Made by a program: the position numbers and the translations under genes. Source: Dysgonomonas sp. 520 (GTDB taxonomy: Bacteria; Bacteroidota; Bacteroidia; Bacteroidales; Dysgonomonadaceae). From it: a DNA stretch of 64,000 bases. Positions 27,548 to 36,797 of the stretch are shown piece by piece. The notes beneath the pieces are model-generated. The model saw only the letters and a list, made by a program, of their open reading frames with translations, was not told where the DNA came from and made no database searches. The DNA lies in the NCBI RefSeq assembly GCF_010501095.1, contig NZ_QVMP01000014.1:21961-85960 (forward strand). Direction: 5' to 3'. Position 1 is the stretch's first letter. Each line of letters begins with the position of its first letter.

Positions 27548-28012
27548 AACAGAATAAAAAACTCAACCCTTTGTCAGGGTATTCATTGCTGCCTTGTATA
27601 AACTTTTCGGGGCAGCCTCACTAACGATCTTATTCTTAAAATTATTACAATTAGGGTATTAACAGAATTTCCGCAAAAGGGAGGGGATGTGAATTGGCCT
27701 CGATTTTACTCTTTCCACCAACATAAGGTGTATTCCTTAGTTTATGCCTCGCTTTTTTTAACACATGTATGCAAACGATATCAAAATGATACCGAGAGGA
27801 TAAAAATATGGAAGTTCAGGACTAATATATGGAATCAGACCAATATTTTTTAATTTACTTTTGTCAAGTTGATTTGTATACGCAAAAAGACAACATCTGT
27901 CACCTAATAAGTGACAGATATGTTAAAAGGCTTACGACTAAATGTGTTTTTTTAAACAACAGAAAATGACATTACAAAACAAACTAAACAACCTCAACAA
28001 AACTAAAAGATA
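27548..28012. other. Long leader / intergenic region upstream of the secreted-protein cluster
   Basis: 465 bp without a credible gene. ACCCT/AGGGT (27566-27580) forms a small hairpin after the AraC-type gene. TACTTTTG at 27856-27863 fits a -7 element, and a strong palindrome at 27895-27919 follows it. This would leave a 5' leader of about 140 nt before the ATG at 28013. Confidence 0.45.
27895..27919. promoter_or_regulatory. GTCAC..GTGAC palindrome, copy 1 (leader of secreted-protein cluster)
   Basis: ATCTGTCAC and GTGACAGAT are perfect 9-bp arms around CTAATAA. The 17-bp core GTCACCTAATAAGTGAC recurs with one or two changes at 40330-40346 and 41413-41430. It lies 94 bp before the first gene of the cluster and about 30 bp after a candidate -7 element, so it could be an operator or an mRNA hairpin. 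Confidence 0.65.
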
Positions 28013-28795
28013 ATGAACAAACAAGCAATATGGCGATTGCTGCCGATGTTTCTGATGGCTGCTTTCGCATTGAATTTATCGGGACAGGTATCTATTGGCT
28101 CCAGTGAACCACCTTCGCCGGCCAGCCTTCTCGAAATAAAAGACAGAGAAGCAACTGCACCCGTATCGGTTACTGACGCAAACAATGTAACAGCCGAAAC
28201 AGGAGGTTTGATATTGTCGCGCGTACGGCTAGTTAACCTGAGAACGCTAGAGCCTTTCATCGCAACCACTGCCACCGAATGGAATGCTGCAAATATCAAT
28301 AGAACCAAACGTAAACATGCCGGATTGATGGTTTATAATATCTATGTCAGTCCATCTTCTGTTACGGATACGGACAAACAATTCGATCTGGGAATTTATG
28401 TTTGGGATGGGGAGAAGTGGAGCCAGACTGGTGTAGATTCGGAAAGCAAAGACAATAAGCGTTGGTTTTATATGCCGGCTTTCAATTTGCCCTTACCCAA
28501 GATAACAGGTAGCGGGCCGGATGAAACCTACGATATTTATGGGGAATATGCCCGTCAGTTTACCCAATCGGGCAACGCAACATACCGCTCAAACAATGGT
28601 AGTTTGGCGCGCATACCATCACCTATAAGCAGTCGTTTGTATGCGAAGACCGAACTTGACTATGCTGTTATCTATTATGACGATAGCATTGTTCGGGTAA
28701 CCGGTATTGACAATAACGGCATTATGTCTTATAAGGTGTTGGATAACGATCCGGGACCCACCTCTTTCATGAACATTGTATTCATTGTAAAATAG
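28013..28795 (+). CDS. Secreted surface protein, paralogue A
   Basis: 260 residues with a signal peptide (FLMAAFALNLSGQ). After the cleavage site, VSIGSSEPPSPASLLEIK leads into GGLILSRVRLVN. This resembles the start of tail-fibre/S74-like Bacteroidota proteins that begin IGTxxPxAxAxLxIxS. A conserved stretch LEPFIATTATEWNA and a tail ending SFMNIVFIVK are shared with the 29343-30098 protein, giving about 40-50% apparent identity. No anchoring domain is visible. It is first in a four-gene secreted cluster. Function unknown; an adhesin or appendage subunit is a guess. Confidence 0.75.
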   Translation: MNKQAIWRLLPMFLMAAFALNLSGQVSIGSSEPPSPASLLEIKDREATAPVSVTDANNVTAETGGLILSRVRLVNLRTLEPFIATTATEWNAANINRTKRKHAGLMVYNIYVSPSSVTDTDKQFDLGIYVWDGEKWSQTGVDSESKDNKRWFYMPAFNLPLPKITGSGPDETYDIYGEYARQFTQSGNATYRSNNGSLARIPSPISSRLYAKTELDYAVIYYDDSIVRVTGIDNNGIMSYKVLDNDPGPTSFMNIVFIVK

Positions 28796-28812
28796 AAATA
28801 GAGCGATAACAT

Positions 28813-29283
28813 ATGAAAAAAATAATATTACTATTTAGTCTATTGATAACCCTTACAAATCTGAATGCCCGAAAAGAAGCAAACGTTTGGAATTTTGAGA
28901 GTAGCGAAAAGTCCGATTTGAGCATAAACGAATTGAAGGGAGCACAGGATATTTGTATAAAATCTTTAAATACCTATTCAGTAGAAATTGTAAAAGGTGC
29001 TGGAACCAATGAGGTGGATAAGGTTGTTTGGGATTTTGGTGATGGCACAACCTATGAAGTTGACAATATTTTGGCAGGCACAAATACATATACCCAGTCT
29101 CATTCATACAAAAGGCCGAATCTGTATGTATTGATTGTAAGAGCATACAGGGCTGATGGTTCTGAATTAGAAAACAGCCTGCAATATTTAAATATTAATG
29201 TCAACTCGTGTGTTGTCCCTGTCAACCCGAATATACATTTTTATACCATCACTGACGACGAGATTCCTCCAAAACCCGATTAA
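28813..29283 (+). CDS. Secreted PKD-domain protein with shared C-terminal tail
   Basis: 156 residues with a signal peptide (MKKIILLFSLLITLTNLNA). The body is one PKD-like beta-sandwich, with the signature VVWDFGDGTTYEV and a later HSYKRPNLYVLIV strand. The C-terminus NSCVVPVNPNIHFYTITDD closely matches the end of the 763-residue protein downstream (NSCILPVNHNISVMKY). PKD domains mediate protein or glycan contacts on extracellular proteins. It is 17 bp after paralogue A, so co-transcribed. Function unknown. Confidence 0.75.
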   Translation: MKKIILLFSLLITLTNLNARKEANVWNFESSEKSDLSINELKGAQDICIKSLNTYSVEIVKGAGTNEVDKVVWDFGDGTTYEVDNILAGTNTYTQSHSYKRPNLYVLIVRAYRADGSELENSLQYLNINVNSCVVPVNPNIHFYTITDDEIPPKPD

Positions 29284-29342
29284 GGAGCTTTGAGGTGAAT
29301 AAAACAGATAGATACTACAAAATAATAAAATCAGATACAATT

Positions 29343-30098
29343 ATGAATATTAAGACCAAAATGAAAATAGCGGCCGCTATATTAATGATATTTACCGTAA
29401 ATATATCTATAAATGCACAAGTGACGGTAGGTTCGGACAATCCTGCAGCCAAGGCAGCATTGCTCGAAATTAAAAGTGAGGAAACTACAAATCCTACATC
29501 AGTAACTGATGTTACGAACGTAACATCCAGAACTGGAGGCTTGGGGTTGCCCCGTGTTCAACTCGTAAACACGGGGACCCTGGAGCCGTTTATCGCAACA
29601 ACGGCTACCGAATGGAGTGCCGGAAACAAAGCATTAACTATGATCAAACACGCAGGTCTGATGGTATATAATCTGTCACTTACAAACGGATTCAAACAAG
29701 GAATTTATGTTTGGGACGGAGCACAATGGGTAATAGTAAAGGATGACAACAGCGGAGCTTCGGCCGAACGTTATTTCTACATCCCTTCATTCAATATAGG
29801 ATTAGGCTCGGTGGGGGCAACAAGCACAGTGAACCTGTATGAAGAATACCGCAAACAGTTTACTAAGGCGGGCAACTCTACATTTGTAAGCAACAACGCT
29901 TCATTAAATGTAGTTCCGTCTGCCGGACCAGGAGTATTGTATACTCCCGATCAGCTTGATTATGTAGTTACCTATTACGACACAGACATATTCGACACAG
30001 TTAGTATAAACAATTCAGGAGTTATGACTTATAAGGTTAAGTCGTTGAACACTACTCCCGGCTCGTATCTGAATGTAGTTTTTGTTGTAAAAGAGTAA
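29343..30098 (+). CDS. Secreted surface protein, paralogue B
   Basis: About 251 residues from ATG at 29343; an upstream in-frame ATG at 29295 would put a 16-residue charged stretch before the signal peptide and is less likely. The signal peptide ends ISINAQ. It then matches paralogue A: VTVGSDNPAAKAALLEIKS, GGLGLPRVQLVN, LEPFIATTATEWSAG, KHAGLMVYN, IYVWDGAQW and SYLNVVFVVKE. No catalytic motif or membrane anchor is seen. The two paralogues flank the PKD gene, suggesting the three act together at the surface, which is inference. Confidence 0.75.
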   Translation: MNIKTKMKIAAAILMIFTVNISINAQVTVGSDNPAAKAALLEIKSEETTNPTSVTDVTNVTSRTGGLGLPRVQLVNTGTLEPFIATTATEWSAGNKALTMIKHAGLMVYNLSLTNGFKQGIYVWDGAQWVIVKDDNSGASAERYFYIPSFNIGLGSVGATSTVNLYEEYRKQFTKAGNSTFVSNNASLNVVPSAGPGVLYTPDQLDYVVTYYDTDIFDTVSINNSGVMTYKVKSLNTTPGSYLNVVFVVKE

Positions 30099-30170
30099 CA
30101 AGAATATAGTATTTATTGATTTGTTATTGAGAATGTTAATGATATCCGATCCGATAAAACTATGAAGTCA

Positions 30171-30302
30171 TCTAGACTTTTTAAATTATACTTAATTTTT
30201 GAGTTTTTGTCATGTTGAACGTAGTGAAACATCTAAAAAACAGATCCTTCGATACTCTCAGGATGACAAAATTGAATAAAACGAAAAAGTCTAGACGGTT
30301 TC
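30171..30302. repeat. Palindromic repeat (copy 4) nested in TCTAGACTTTTT inverted repeats
   Basis: TCTAGACTTTTT (30171-30182) and AAAAAGTCTAGA (30284-30295) form a perfect outer pair. Inside, TTTTGTCATGTTGAACG starts at 30205 and is mirrored by CTCAGGATGACAAAA ending at 30271. Positions 30235-30302 are identical to 18002-18069. The element lies just upstream of the 763-residue protein gene, in a 232-bp gap. Confidence 0.75.
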
Positions 30303-30330
30303 TATATAAAAAAATAAATATGCAAAAAGT

Positions 30331-32622
30331 ATGAAGAAATATATTTTGTTTTCGATTGCCTTCCTTTTTTTTGTTGGCGGTGGGCGATTATTTGCACAAC
30401 AAGCAACTAGCGCAAGTACCGAGGGTACCGATTTCTGGGTGTCCTTTGGGGCAAATGGTAGTGCTACTTCTAACAATCTTGGAGGTGCGGCAGACCCGAA
30501 TCTTACTTTACAGATAAGAATAGTAGCATCAAAAGCAGTAACAGGTACTATCACTTTTACGCAAACAAACACTACCGAGTCTTTTTCTGTACCGGCAGGA
30601 GGTGTTTTTACCAGAGACCTGTCAGCCACGGAAAGACCCCTTGCCTATTCAGCTACTACGGGCAGTTCGAACAAATCGATACGGATACAATCGTCGGGTC
30701 CTGTTTCGGTTTATGCGCTGCACCAATATTGGGCGGCAGCAGATGCCACCAATATACTACCCGTGAGTAGGTTAAGTACCAGATACTATCAGGTATCTTA
30801 CGCATCCAACATCAATGCAGCTGCTTATCACGATGGCTATACTGTTATTGCAACAGAAAATAATACAGCTATTTATGAAAATAAAATTTTGAAAGCAACC
30901 TTGCAAAAAGGGCAGGTTTACAGCTATTATGCTACATCAAATACGATAGACCTTACGGGCAGATATATTACTGCCAGTAAACCGATAGCCCATTTTGTGA
31001 CAAACACATTGGCTTTTATACCTAAAGGTAAGGCAGCCGGAGATATTTTGTATCAGCAACTGATGCCTATAGATGCGTGGGGAAATAAATTTCTGGTGCC
31101 TGTATCTTTGCGTAAAATAGAAAGGGTCAGGATTATGGCTTCACAAAACAATACAGTAATCACTCAGGTTGGAGGTACTATAAAAACGGACGGAGGCGGG
31201 TCTAGTTCTTTGACCCTAAATGCCGGTAAATTTGTAGAATTGGATGTTACTTCGTCAACAAACGGATGTTATATCTCTTCAAATAAGCCGATCGCCGTAT
31301 GTTCTTATTTTGTAGGAAATGTTTACGCCAAAGAAACGGGGGGATATGTATCGGGCGATACCCCTGATAAAAAAGGAGACCCTGCCGAGGCTTGGATTCC
31401 TCCTTTCGAACAATCGATAGAGAGTACAACTATCGCCCCCTTTATCCCAACAGGGGCAACTCAGCTGAGGGAGCACTATGCGTTAATCGTAACCCCTACT
31501 GCATCAAAGAACGAAACAAAAGTGGCTTTAGGCTCCGGCGCATTGCAATCTTTGACGGGAGGCACATGGGCCGATAATGTGGCTTCAGGTCATTCATATT
31601 ATTCTCTTCCATTGACAGCGGGCGGCGAAACGTCGTATACCTTTTCCAATCCGGCTGGTTTGATTGTGTTAGGATATGGACTTGGGTCCGACGAGTCTTA
31701 TTATTATTTGGCTGGTTCTGCTGCCCGTGATTTGGTTCCGGCATTTTATGTAAACAATATTCATTTCCAGGATATTGATGGGCAAGAAATTTGTGATGCA
31801 CCTTATACAATTAAGGGGCTGATAGATGAGAGCGATATCAGCACAGCTCCCGGTCATGTGAGATGGTCGCTTGATGGTGTTGAGCAGACTACCGTACAAG
31901 ATCAGCTGTTGTGGAGTATCCCGAATCTGAGCAATGGAGAGCATACAATAACAATGAGGGTGGTTAGTTCTTCGGGTACTGAAAAGCTTCTTACTACTAC
32001 ATTTAAGGTAAATTGTGTAGTTGAAACGGTTGATGCTGTTGACGATTATACGTCCACATCATCGGGTGCAATTAGCAGTTTACCCGTAAAAATAGATATA
32101 TTGGCAAATGACGATTTAGGGTCATGCGGTGTTTCAAATATATCCTTGTCTTTAGATAACTCGGCATTGCCTCAACATGGTACGGTGACAATAGACGCTA
32201 ATAAAAAGCTCATTTATACTCCGGCTCTAGGGTATGAGGGTATAGATGCTTTCAGATATATTATAGATTGTAATGGGGTTTCCGATGTGGCAACAGTGTA
32301 TGTTGTTGTGACAAAGATACCGGACAATATTACACCCGAAGCACAAGATGTATGTATAGGTGAGGCAAAAGCAATGATATTTAATTTCAGCTTGATGAAT
32401 GGGGCATACCAGTGGCAAATAAGTTTCGATAATTCCACATGGTCAGACATAACGGGTGCTACTTCAAAAAATTATACTATTACTGACCAAAAAGTCGGAG
32501 TAGTTTATTATCGGGCTATAGTCAGCAATGGAGCGCAAACGGTTACAAGTCAATCTGCGCGCGTCAAAATAAATTCATGTATACTACCGGTTAATCACAA
32601 TATCAGTGTGATGAAATATTGA
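30331..32622 (+). CDS. Large secreted protein with IgGFc-binding-like N-terminal domain and Ig-like modules
   Basis: 763 residues with a signal peptide (FLFFVGGGRLFAQ). The first ~450 residues begin EGTDFWVSFGANGS and contain VYALHQYW, YTVIATENNT, ASKPIAHFVTN and SNKPIAVCSYF. This is the pattern of the IgGFc-binding (FCGBP-like) N-terminal domain found in Bacteroidota surface proteins. Cadherin-like/Big domains follow (VDILANDD-type strand, HGTVTIDANKKLIYTP, GYEGIDAFRYI), then a C-terminal Ig-like module (GAYQWQISFDNSTWSDI). The end NSCILPVNHNISVMKY matches the PKD protein tail. No T9SS type A domain is present. Likely a surface adhesin; ligand unknown. Confidence 0.82.
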   Translation: MKKYILFSIAFLFFVGGGRLFAQQATSASTEGTDFWVSFGANGSATSNNLGGAADPNLTLQIRIVASKAVTGTITFTQTNTTESFSVPAGGVFTRDLSATERPLAYSATTGSSNKSIRIQSSGPVSVYALHQYWAAADATNILPVSRLSTRYYQVSYASNINAAAYHDGYTVIATENNTAIYENKILKATLQKGQVYSYYATSNTIDLTGRYITASKPIAHFVTNTLAFIPKGKAAGDILYQQLMPIDAWGNKFLVPVSLRKIERVRIMASQNNTVITQVGGTIKTDGGGSSSLTLNAGKFVELDVTSSTNGCYISSNKPIAVCSYFVGNVYAKETGGYVSGDTPDKKGDPAEAWIPPFEQSIESTTIAPFIPTGATQLREHYALIVTPTASKNETKVALGSGALQSLTGGTWADNVASGHSYYSLPLTAGGETSYTFSNPAGLIVLGYGLGSDESYYYLAGSAARDLVPAFYVNNIHFQDIDGQEICDAPYTIKGLIDESDISTAPGHVRWSLDGVEQTTVQDQLLWSIPNLSNGEHTITMRVVSSSGTEKLLTTTFKVNCVVETVDAVDDYTSTSSGAISSLPVKIDILANDDLGSCGVSNISLSLDNSALPQHGTVTIDANKKLIYTPALGYEGIDAFRYIIDCNGVSDVATVYVVVTKIPDNITPEAQDVCIGEAKAMIFNFSLMNGAYQWQISFDNSTWSDITGATSKNYTITDQKVGVVYYRAIVSNGAQTVTSQSARVKINSCILPVNHNISVMKY

Positions 32623-32644
32623 TTTATGTAAGAAAGAAGTGATG

Positions 32645-32690
32645 AAAAGGGGTGTGTCAGAAAGAGTCTCAACTGACGCACCCTTTTGTT
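32645..32690. terminator. Bidirectional intrinsic terminator between convergent genes
   Basis: GGGTGTGTCAG (32650-32660) pairs with CTGACGCACCC (32673-32683) in an 11-bp stem with one G-U pair. T-rich tracts lie on both sides. It separates the secreted-protein cluster from the convergent S46 peptidase gene. Confidence 0.8.
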
Positions 32691-32710
32691 TAGTTGATTT
32701 AATCAGTGTT

Positions 32711-34834
32711 TTATTTTGAGAATTTCAGTTCTTCTACCAATCGGTGACAGTTCATAACCTTATCAATTACGTAGATTACATAACGGATATCCACATTGAT
32801 ACAGCGTTGAACCTCGGGGTTGAAAGTGATATCTCCGCTTAGCGACTCCCAGTTGCCGTCGAAAGCCAAACCAATCAACTCGGCCTTACCGTTGAAAACA
32901 GGACTGCCTGAGTTTCCTCCCGTAATGTCATTTGTGGAAAGGAAACAAGTATGCAGGGAGCCGTCTTTGTCGGCATATTGTCCCCAGTTTTGGGTTCTGA
33001 GGTCATCCAGAATGTATTGCTGTACGTTAAATTCAGGATCTCCCGGTTTTTCTTTTTCAAATATACCTTTTGTTGTAGTATAATAGTCATAAGTAACAGC
33101 ATCGGCAGGTTTGTAGCTTTTCACAGAGCCGTACGTCAGGCGTTGGGTGAAATTGGCATCGGAATAGAACGCCTTATCCGGTTGCATTTCTATCAATCCC
33201 GCCAAAAATAAACGCTCGCCTTTCGTTATCGACGGATAATATTCTGCAAAAACAGGATTAAACTTCTCTGCCATCAGGTTTATTGAAGCCGCAAGTTCTA
33301 TGACCGGATCTTTCTGAAAGTCTTTTTCCTTTGCCTTTTTGGTGAATTCGATAGCCTGATCCAAATCTGTGAATTTTGTGTTACTGAAAACCCAGTCGGC
33401 ATATTTATTATAATCCCCTTTAAATTTTTTATTGATCGTGTTGTATACCTCCGGCAAATACTCCTTCGGCACTCTATCGGCATATAGTTTCAGCAACACG
33501 GGCATAACTTTCTTGTCGAGGGCGGGTTCATAGTCTTTATAAACCGTTTTTAGCCTTTTGTTGATGTATGATTCGGCTTCGTCCTGATCCATTCCTTTCA
33601 CAGATATAAAGCTGGCACCGAATCTGCCGATCTCGATTCCGGATACGAAAGTCTCGATGAAATAAGTGAATATTTTTTCTGAATCCATTGTCATCTTATA
33701 TCCGGCTTTCATCAAGTTCAGTGCATTACCGTATTTTTCCGATCTTTCGCCATTGCCCGCTACCCATCTCTCAAACCTGTCTTCAAGTGCCTCTTTGTCT
33801 TCAACAACATGAAGTTTTCGGATAGCTTCGTTCATCCCGATAGCGTTTTTCCAATAATTGGAACTTCTGGCATATTTCGACGCATATTTTATGCGAATGG
33901 CATCGTCGGCATTCATGGCCTCTTTCCAGATAGCTTGCTTTTCGCCACGCACTTCAATTCGTGGTTTATGCTCGCTTTCCACCAGTTGCCTGATACCCCA
34001 CGATGAGCGGTAACGCTCTGTGCTTCCGGGAAATCCCATCACCATGGCATAATCATTTTCCTGATATCCTTTCAGAGATACGGGAACGGAATATTTAGGT
34101 ACGTAAGGCACATTGTCGGCACTATAATTGGCCGGTTTGTTATCCTTGTCGGCATACACACGGAAAACCGAGAAATCGCCTGTATGGCGGGGCCACACCC
34201 AGTTGTCTGTTTCATCGCCAAACTTCCCTATGGATGAAGGCGGAGCAAACACCATGCGCACATCCTTGAATACATCGTAAATCACCAGAAAGTATTTATT
34301 GCCTGAATAGAAGGGCAATACAATGGCTTGCGTGAAATCGTCGGAGTTGTATTTCGAGGTTATCTCTTCGATAGTGAGTTCAATTTGCTTATCCCTTTCC
34401 TGTTCGGTCAAAGTATCGGACAATGAGCCGATTACCAGATTGGTAACATCTTCTGTTTTGCGGACAAATTTTATGGTTAATCCTTCTGTGTAAAGTTCTT
34501 CTTCTTTACTCTGGCTTACAAAGCCATCTTTCAGGTAGTCGTGTTCTACCGAACTATGCCCCTGTATGGCATCGAATCCGCAGTGATGATTGGTGAAAAT
34601 CAATCCTTGATCTGACACGGCAACACCTGTGCAACCACCGCCAAAAATTACTACCGCATCTTTCAGCGACGGGTTTTCTTCACTATAAAGACTGTCAATA
34701 GGGAACGTAAAGCCAAGCTCTTGCATACGGGCTGCGCTTTGGCGGTTCAGTTCGTTCAACATCCACATCCCCTCATCTGCTTTCAGGGCAAATAGAGCGA
34801 GGAGCATGGAAAGGGAGAATAAAATTTTTTTCAT
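32711..34834 (-). CDS. S46 family dipeptidyl-peptidase, DPP7-like
   Basis: 707 residues with a signal peptide (LLALFALKADEG). S46 enzymes cut dipeptides from the N-termini of peptides in the periplasm and feed peptide-using Bacteroidota. The catalytic His is in FTNHHCGFDAIQ, and the catalytic Ser in DITGGNSGSPVFN near residue 645. Eighteen residues beyond that Ser is Gly in AFDGNWES. At the equivalent position DPP7 has Gly (hydrophobic P1) and DPP11 has Arg (acidic P1), so DPP7-type specificity is expected. That assignment rests on remembered structural work plus the visible residue. It is a single transcription unit. Confidence 0.92.
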   Translation of the reverse strand: MKKILFSLSMLLALFALKADEGMWMLNELNRQSAARMQELGFTFPIDSLYSEENPSLKDAVVIFGGGCTGVAVSDQGLIFTNHHCGFDAIQGHSSVEHDYLKDGFVSQSKEEELYTEGLTIKFVRKTEDVTNLVIGSLSDTLTEQERDKQIELTIEEITSKYNSDDFTQAIVLPFYSGNKYFLVIYDVFKDVRMVFAPPSSIGKFGDETDNWVWPRHTGDFSVFRVYADKDNKPANYSADNVPYVPKYSVPVSLKGYQENDYAMVMGFPGSTERYRSSWGIRQLVESEHKPRIEVRGEKQAIWKEAMNADDAIRIKYASKYARSSNYWKNAIGMNEAIRKLHVVEDKEALEDRFERWVAGNGERSEKYGNALNLMKAGYKMTMDSEKIFTYFIETFVSGIEIGRFGASFISVKGMDQDEAESYINKRLKTVYKDYEPALDKKVMPVLLKLYADRVPKEYLPEVYNTINKKFKGDYNKYADWVFSNTKFTDLDQAIEFTKKAKEKDFQKDPVIELAASINLMAEKFNPVFAEYYPSITKGERLFLAGLIEMQPDKAFYSDANFTQRLTYGSVKSYKPADAVTYDYYTTTKGIFEKEKPGDPEFNVQQYILDDLRTQNWGQYADKDGSLHTCFLSTNDITGGNSGSPVFNGKAELIGLAFDGNWESLSGDITFNPEVQRCINVDIRYVIYVIDKVMNCHRLVEELKFSK

Positions 34835-34894
34835 ATTATAATTTTGAATTGTTAGAATTCTTTATGTTCGTTTCGTAAGGGTACATCATCAATA

Positions 34895-34912
34895 TTTTGT
34901 CATGCCGAATGC
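34895..34912. repeat. Half copy of the GTCAT-type intergenic repeat
   Basis: TTTTGTCATGCCGAATGC resembles the left end of the dispersed repeat (TTTTGTCATGTTGAACG) but has no matching right half. It lies in the 152-bp gap upstream of the S46 gene. Confidence 0.4.
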
Positions 34913-34986
34913 AACAAATATTGGTGCGAATAACTCGTAACTAATCTAAATAACGTTTTATTCGATATGATGTTTATTCAGTTTGC

Positions 34987-36486
34987 TTACTTTTTCTTTA
35001 CGAATCTCCCGATTCCGGGAAATTCCGACAAGGGAAGATCCTTTTTTACAACGATATACACATAAATGGCAAGCAGCAATGTCCGGAATGAGAATTTCAG
35101 CCAGTCGGCATCTATTTCTACCAGCCATGCAATTGCAAATAGTAATGATGCCAGAATGAGGTAGAACAACATGTTTTTGATTTTATAGGCAATGGGATAA
35201 TACTTTTGCCCGAAAAAGTAAGATATAAGCATCATCACAAGGTTTCCGAAGAAGGATGCCCATGCGCTGGCTATATAGCCATACCGGGGTACGAATATTA
35301 TGTTTATGGCAACGATTACCGCACAGCCAAGAATTGAAAAAATTGCCCCGTAGTGTGTTTTGTCTATCAACTTGTACCAAAGTGAAAGATTGAAATAAAT
35401 TCCGAAGAAAATTTCACCCATCATCACAATAGATACCACATTCAACCCTTCGAAATAAGATTTTCCGACAAAATATTTGATGATATCCAAATAGAACATT
35501 ACCGCAAGGAAAATGAACAACCCGAAGATGACAAAATATTTCATAGCCATGACATACGAAAGTTTGTTGTCTTTACCTTTGTTCTGGGCAAAGATGAACG
35601 GCTCGTACGCATAACGAAATGCCTGAGTGAACATGGTCATCACCACTGCTATTTTTGCACACGCACCATAAATACCCAATTGGCGAAGAGCCTCTTTTTC
35701 GTCGGAAAACAAGAAGGGGTACAGAATTTTGTCGGCTGTCTGGTTCATTACTCCCGCAATGCCCAATATAAGCAGCGGGAAGGTATATTTCAGCATGCTT
35801 TTCAGCAGCGGAAAGTCCAACTTGTATTTGAAGCCTGTAAGATCGGGTATCAGAAGAAGAAGCGTACCTAAAGACGTTATCAGGTTGGCAGCGAAAATAT
35901 AGCCGATGCCATAGCTTGGGTTGTAGAACCAACTGATGAGGTCAGGATTTGACGCATAAATTTTAGGGCAAACCAACAGGAAGAAAATATTCAGGGCGAT
36001 ATTTAAGAATATCATCAACAGCTTTAGGGAAGCAAAGCGTATAGGTTTTTTCTTATATCTCAGGTATGCGAACGGAATGCTGCAAAAAGCATCAATTGCC
36101 ACGGTTGCAGCCATGATGAGGATATAGTCGGAATGATCGGGATATTTCATCCACGACGATATGGGATTTATAAAACTGAAGCAAATGAACAGGAACAGCA
36201 GCGATGTTGAAGCTAAGGTGATGAGGGTAGTGGAATAGACCGTAGAAGCCCTTTCTTCATTTTTATTGATAAAGCGGAAGAAAGTTGTTTCCATGCCAAA
36301 CGTAAGTATCACAACAGCAAAGGCAACATAGCCATAGATGTTTGTGACAATGCCATACTCGCCCGTATCGGTAAATATATTTGTATAGAGAGGTACTAAC
36401 AACCAGTTGAGGAACCGTCCGACAATGCTGCTCAATCCGTAGATTGCAGTGTCTTTAGCCAAACCTTTCATGCCTGCTCCTGCCAT
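34987..36486 (-). CDS. Polysaccharide flippase-like membrane protein (Wzx/MVF type)
   Basis: 499 residues with about 14 hydrophobic segments. The N-terminus LAKDTAIYGLSSIVGRFLNWLLVPLYTNIF is characteristic of the polysaccharide-biosynthesis flippase family, which moves lipid-linked oligosaccharides across the inner membrane. A later FRYAYEPFIFAQ helix is also typical. The start is Met1 or Met6 (36471). It is not clustered with sugar-nucleotide or transferase genes, so its substrate cannot be told from context. It is divergent from tamL. Confidence 0.88.
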   Translation of the reverse strand: MAGAGMKGLAKDTAIYGLSSIVGRFLNWLLVPLYTNIFTDTGEYGIVTNIYGYVAFAVVILTFGMETTFFRFINKNEERASTVYSTTLITLASTSLLFLFICFSFINPISSWMKYPDHSDYILIMAATVAIDAFCSIPFAYLRYKKKPIRFASLKLLMIFLNIALNIFFLLVCPKIYASNPDLISWFYNPSYGIGYIFAANLITSLGTLLLLIPDLTGFKYKLDFPLLKSMLKYTFPLLILGIAGVMNQTADKILYPFLFSDEKEALRQLGIYGACAKIAVVMTMFTQAFRYAYEPFIFAQNKGKDNKLSYVMAMKYFVIFGLFIFLAVMFYLDIIKYFVGKSYFEGLNVVSIVMMGEIFFGIYFNLSLWYKLIDKTHYGAIFSILGCAVIVAINIIFVPRYGYIASAWASFFGNLVMMLISYFFGQKYYPIAYKIKNMLFYLILASLLFAIAWLVEIDADWLKFSFRTLLLAIYVYIVVKKDLPLSEFPGIGRFVKKK

Positions 36487-36797
36487 AAGAAAATTGTATC
36501 TTGATGAATAGTAAGGTGCAAATTTAGTGTAAATTTTTAAACCAAATTCATTAAAAAGGGTTATAATGGAGAGAAGTATAACTCATTCTTATGTGTTAAA
36601 TTGAATTTATCATGTAATTTTGTTTCCGAAGTATAATGGAGTTTATATTTAATAATATTGATTAAAAACTATACCGACCATATTTGTAGGGATGAGGTTT
36701 TACTTCACCCGCAAGATGTTGAATATTAACCAATGCTTTTTGATACTTAAAACTCAAATAAGATTTTTCGATATAATGATATATTAACCGTTTTTCG
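36487..36797. other. Divergent intergenic region, flippase / tamL
   Basis: 311 bp without a gene. TAATTTTG near 36613 fits a -7 element for the plus strand, but its upstream box is poor. Positions 36685-36725 match 41655-41695 at 34 of 41 bases. The shared block starts TGTAGGG and includes TTTTACT, then CACCCG. In both places it sits 57-72 bp before a plus-strand gene. Confidence 0.45.

Noticed and set aside
13893..30271. Repeated palindromes considered as CRISPR repeats
   Set aside because: Copies are single, kilobases apart, with no regular spacers and no cas genes.
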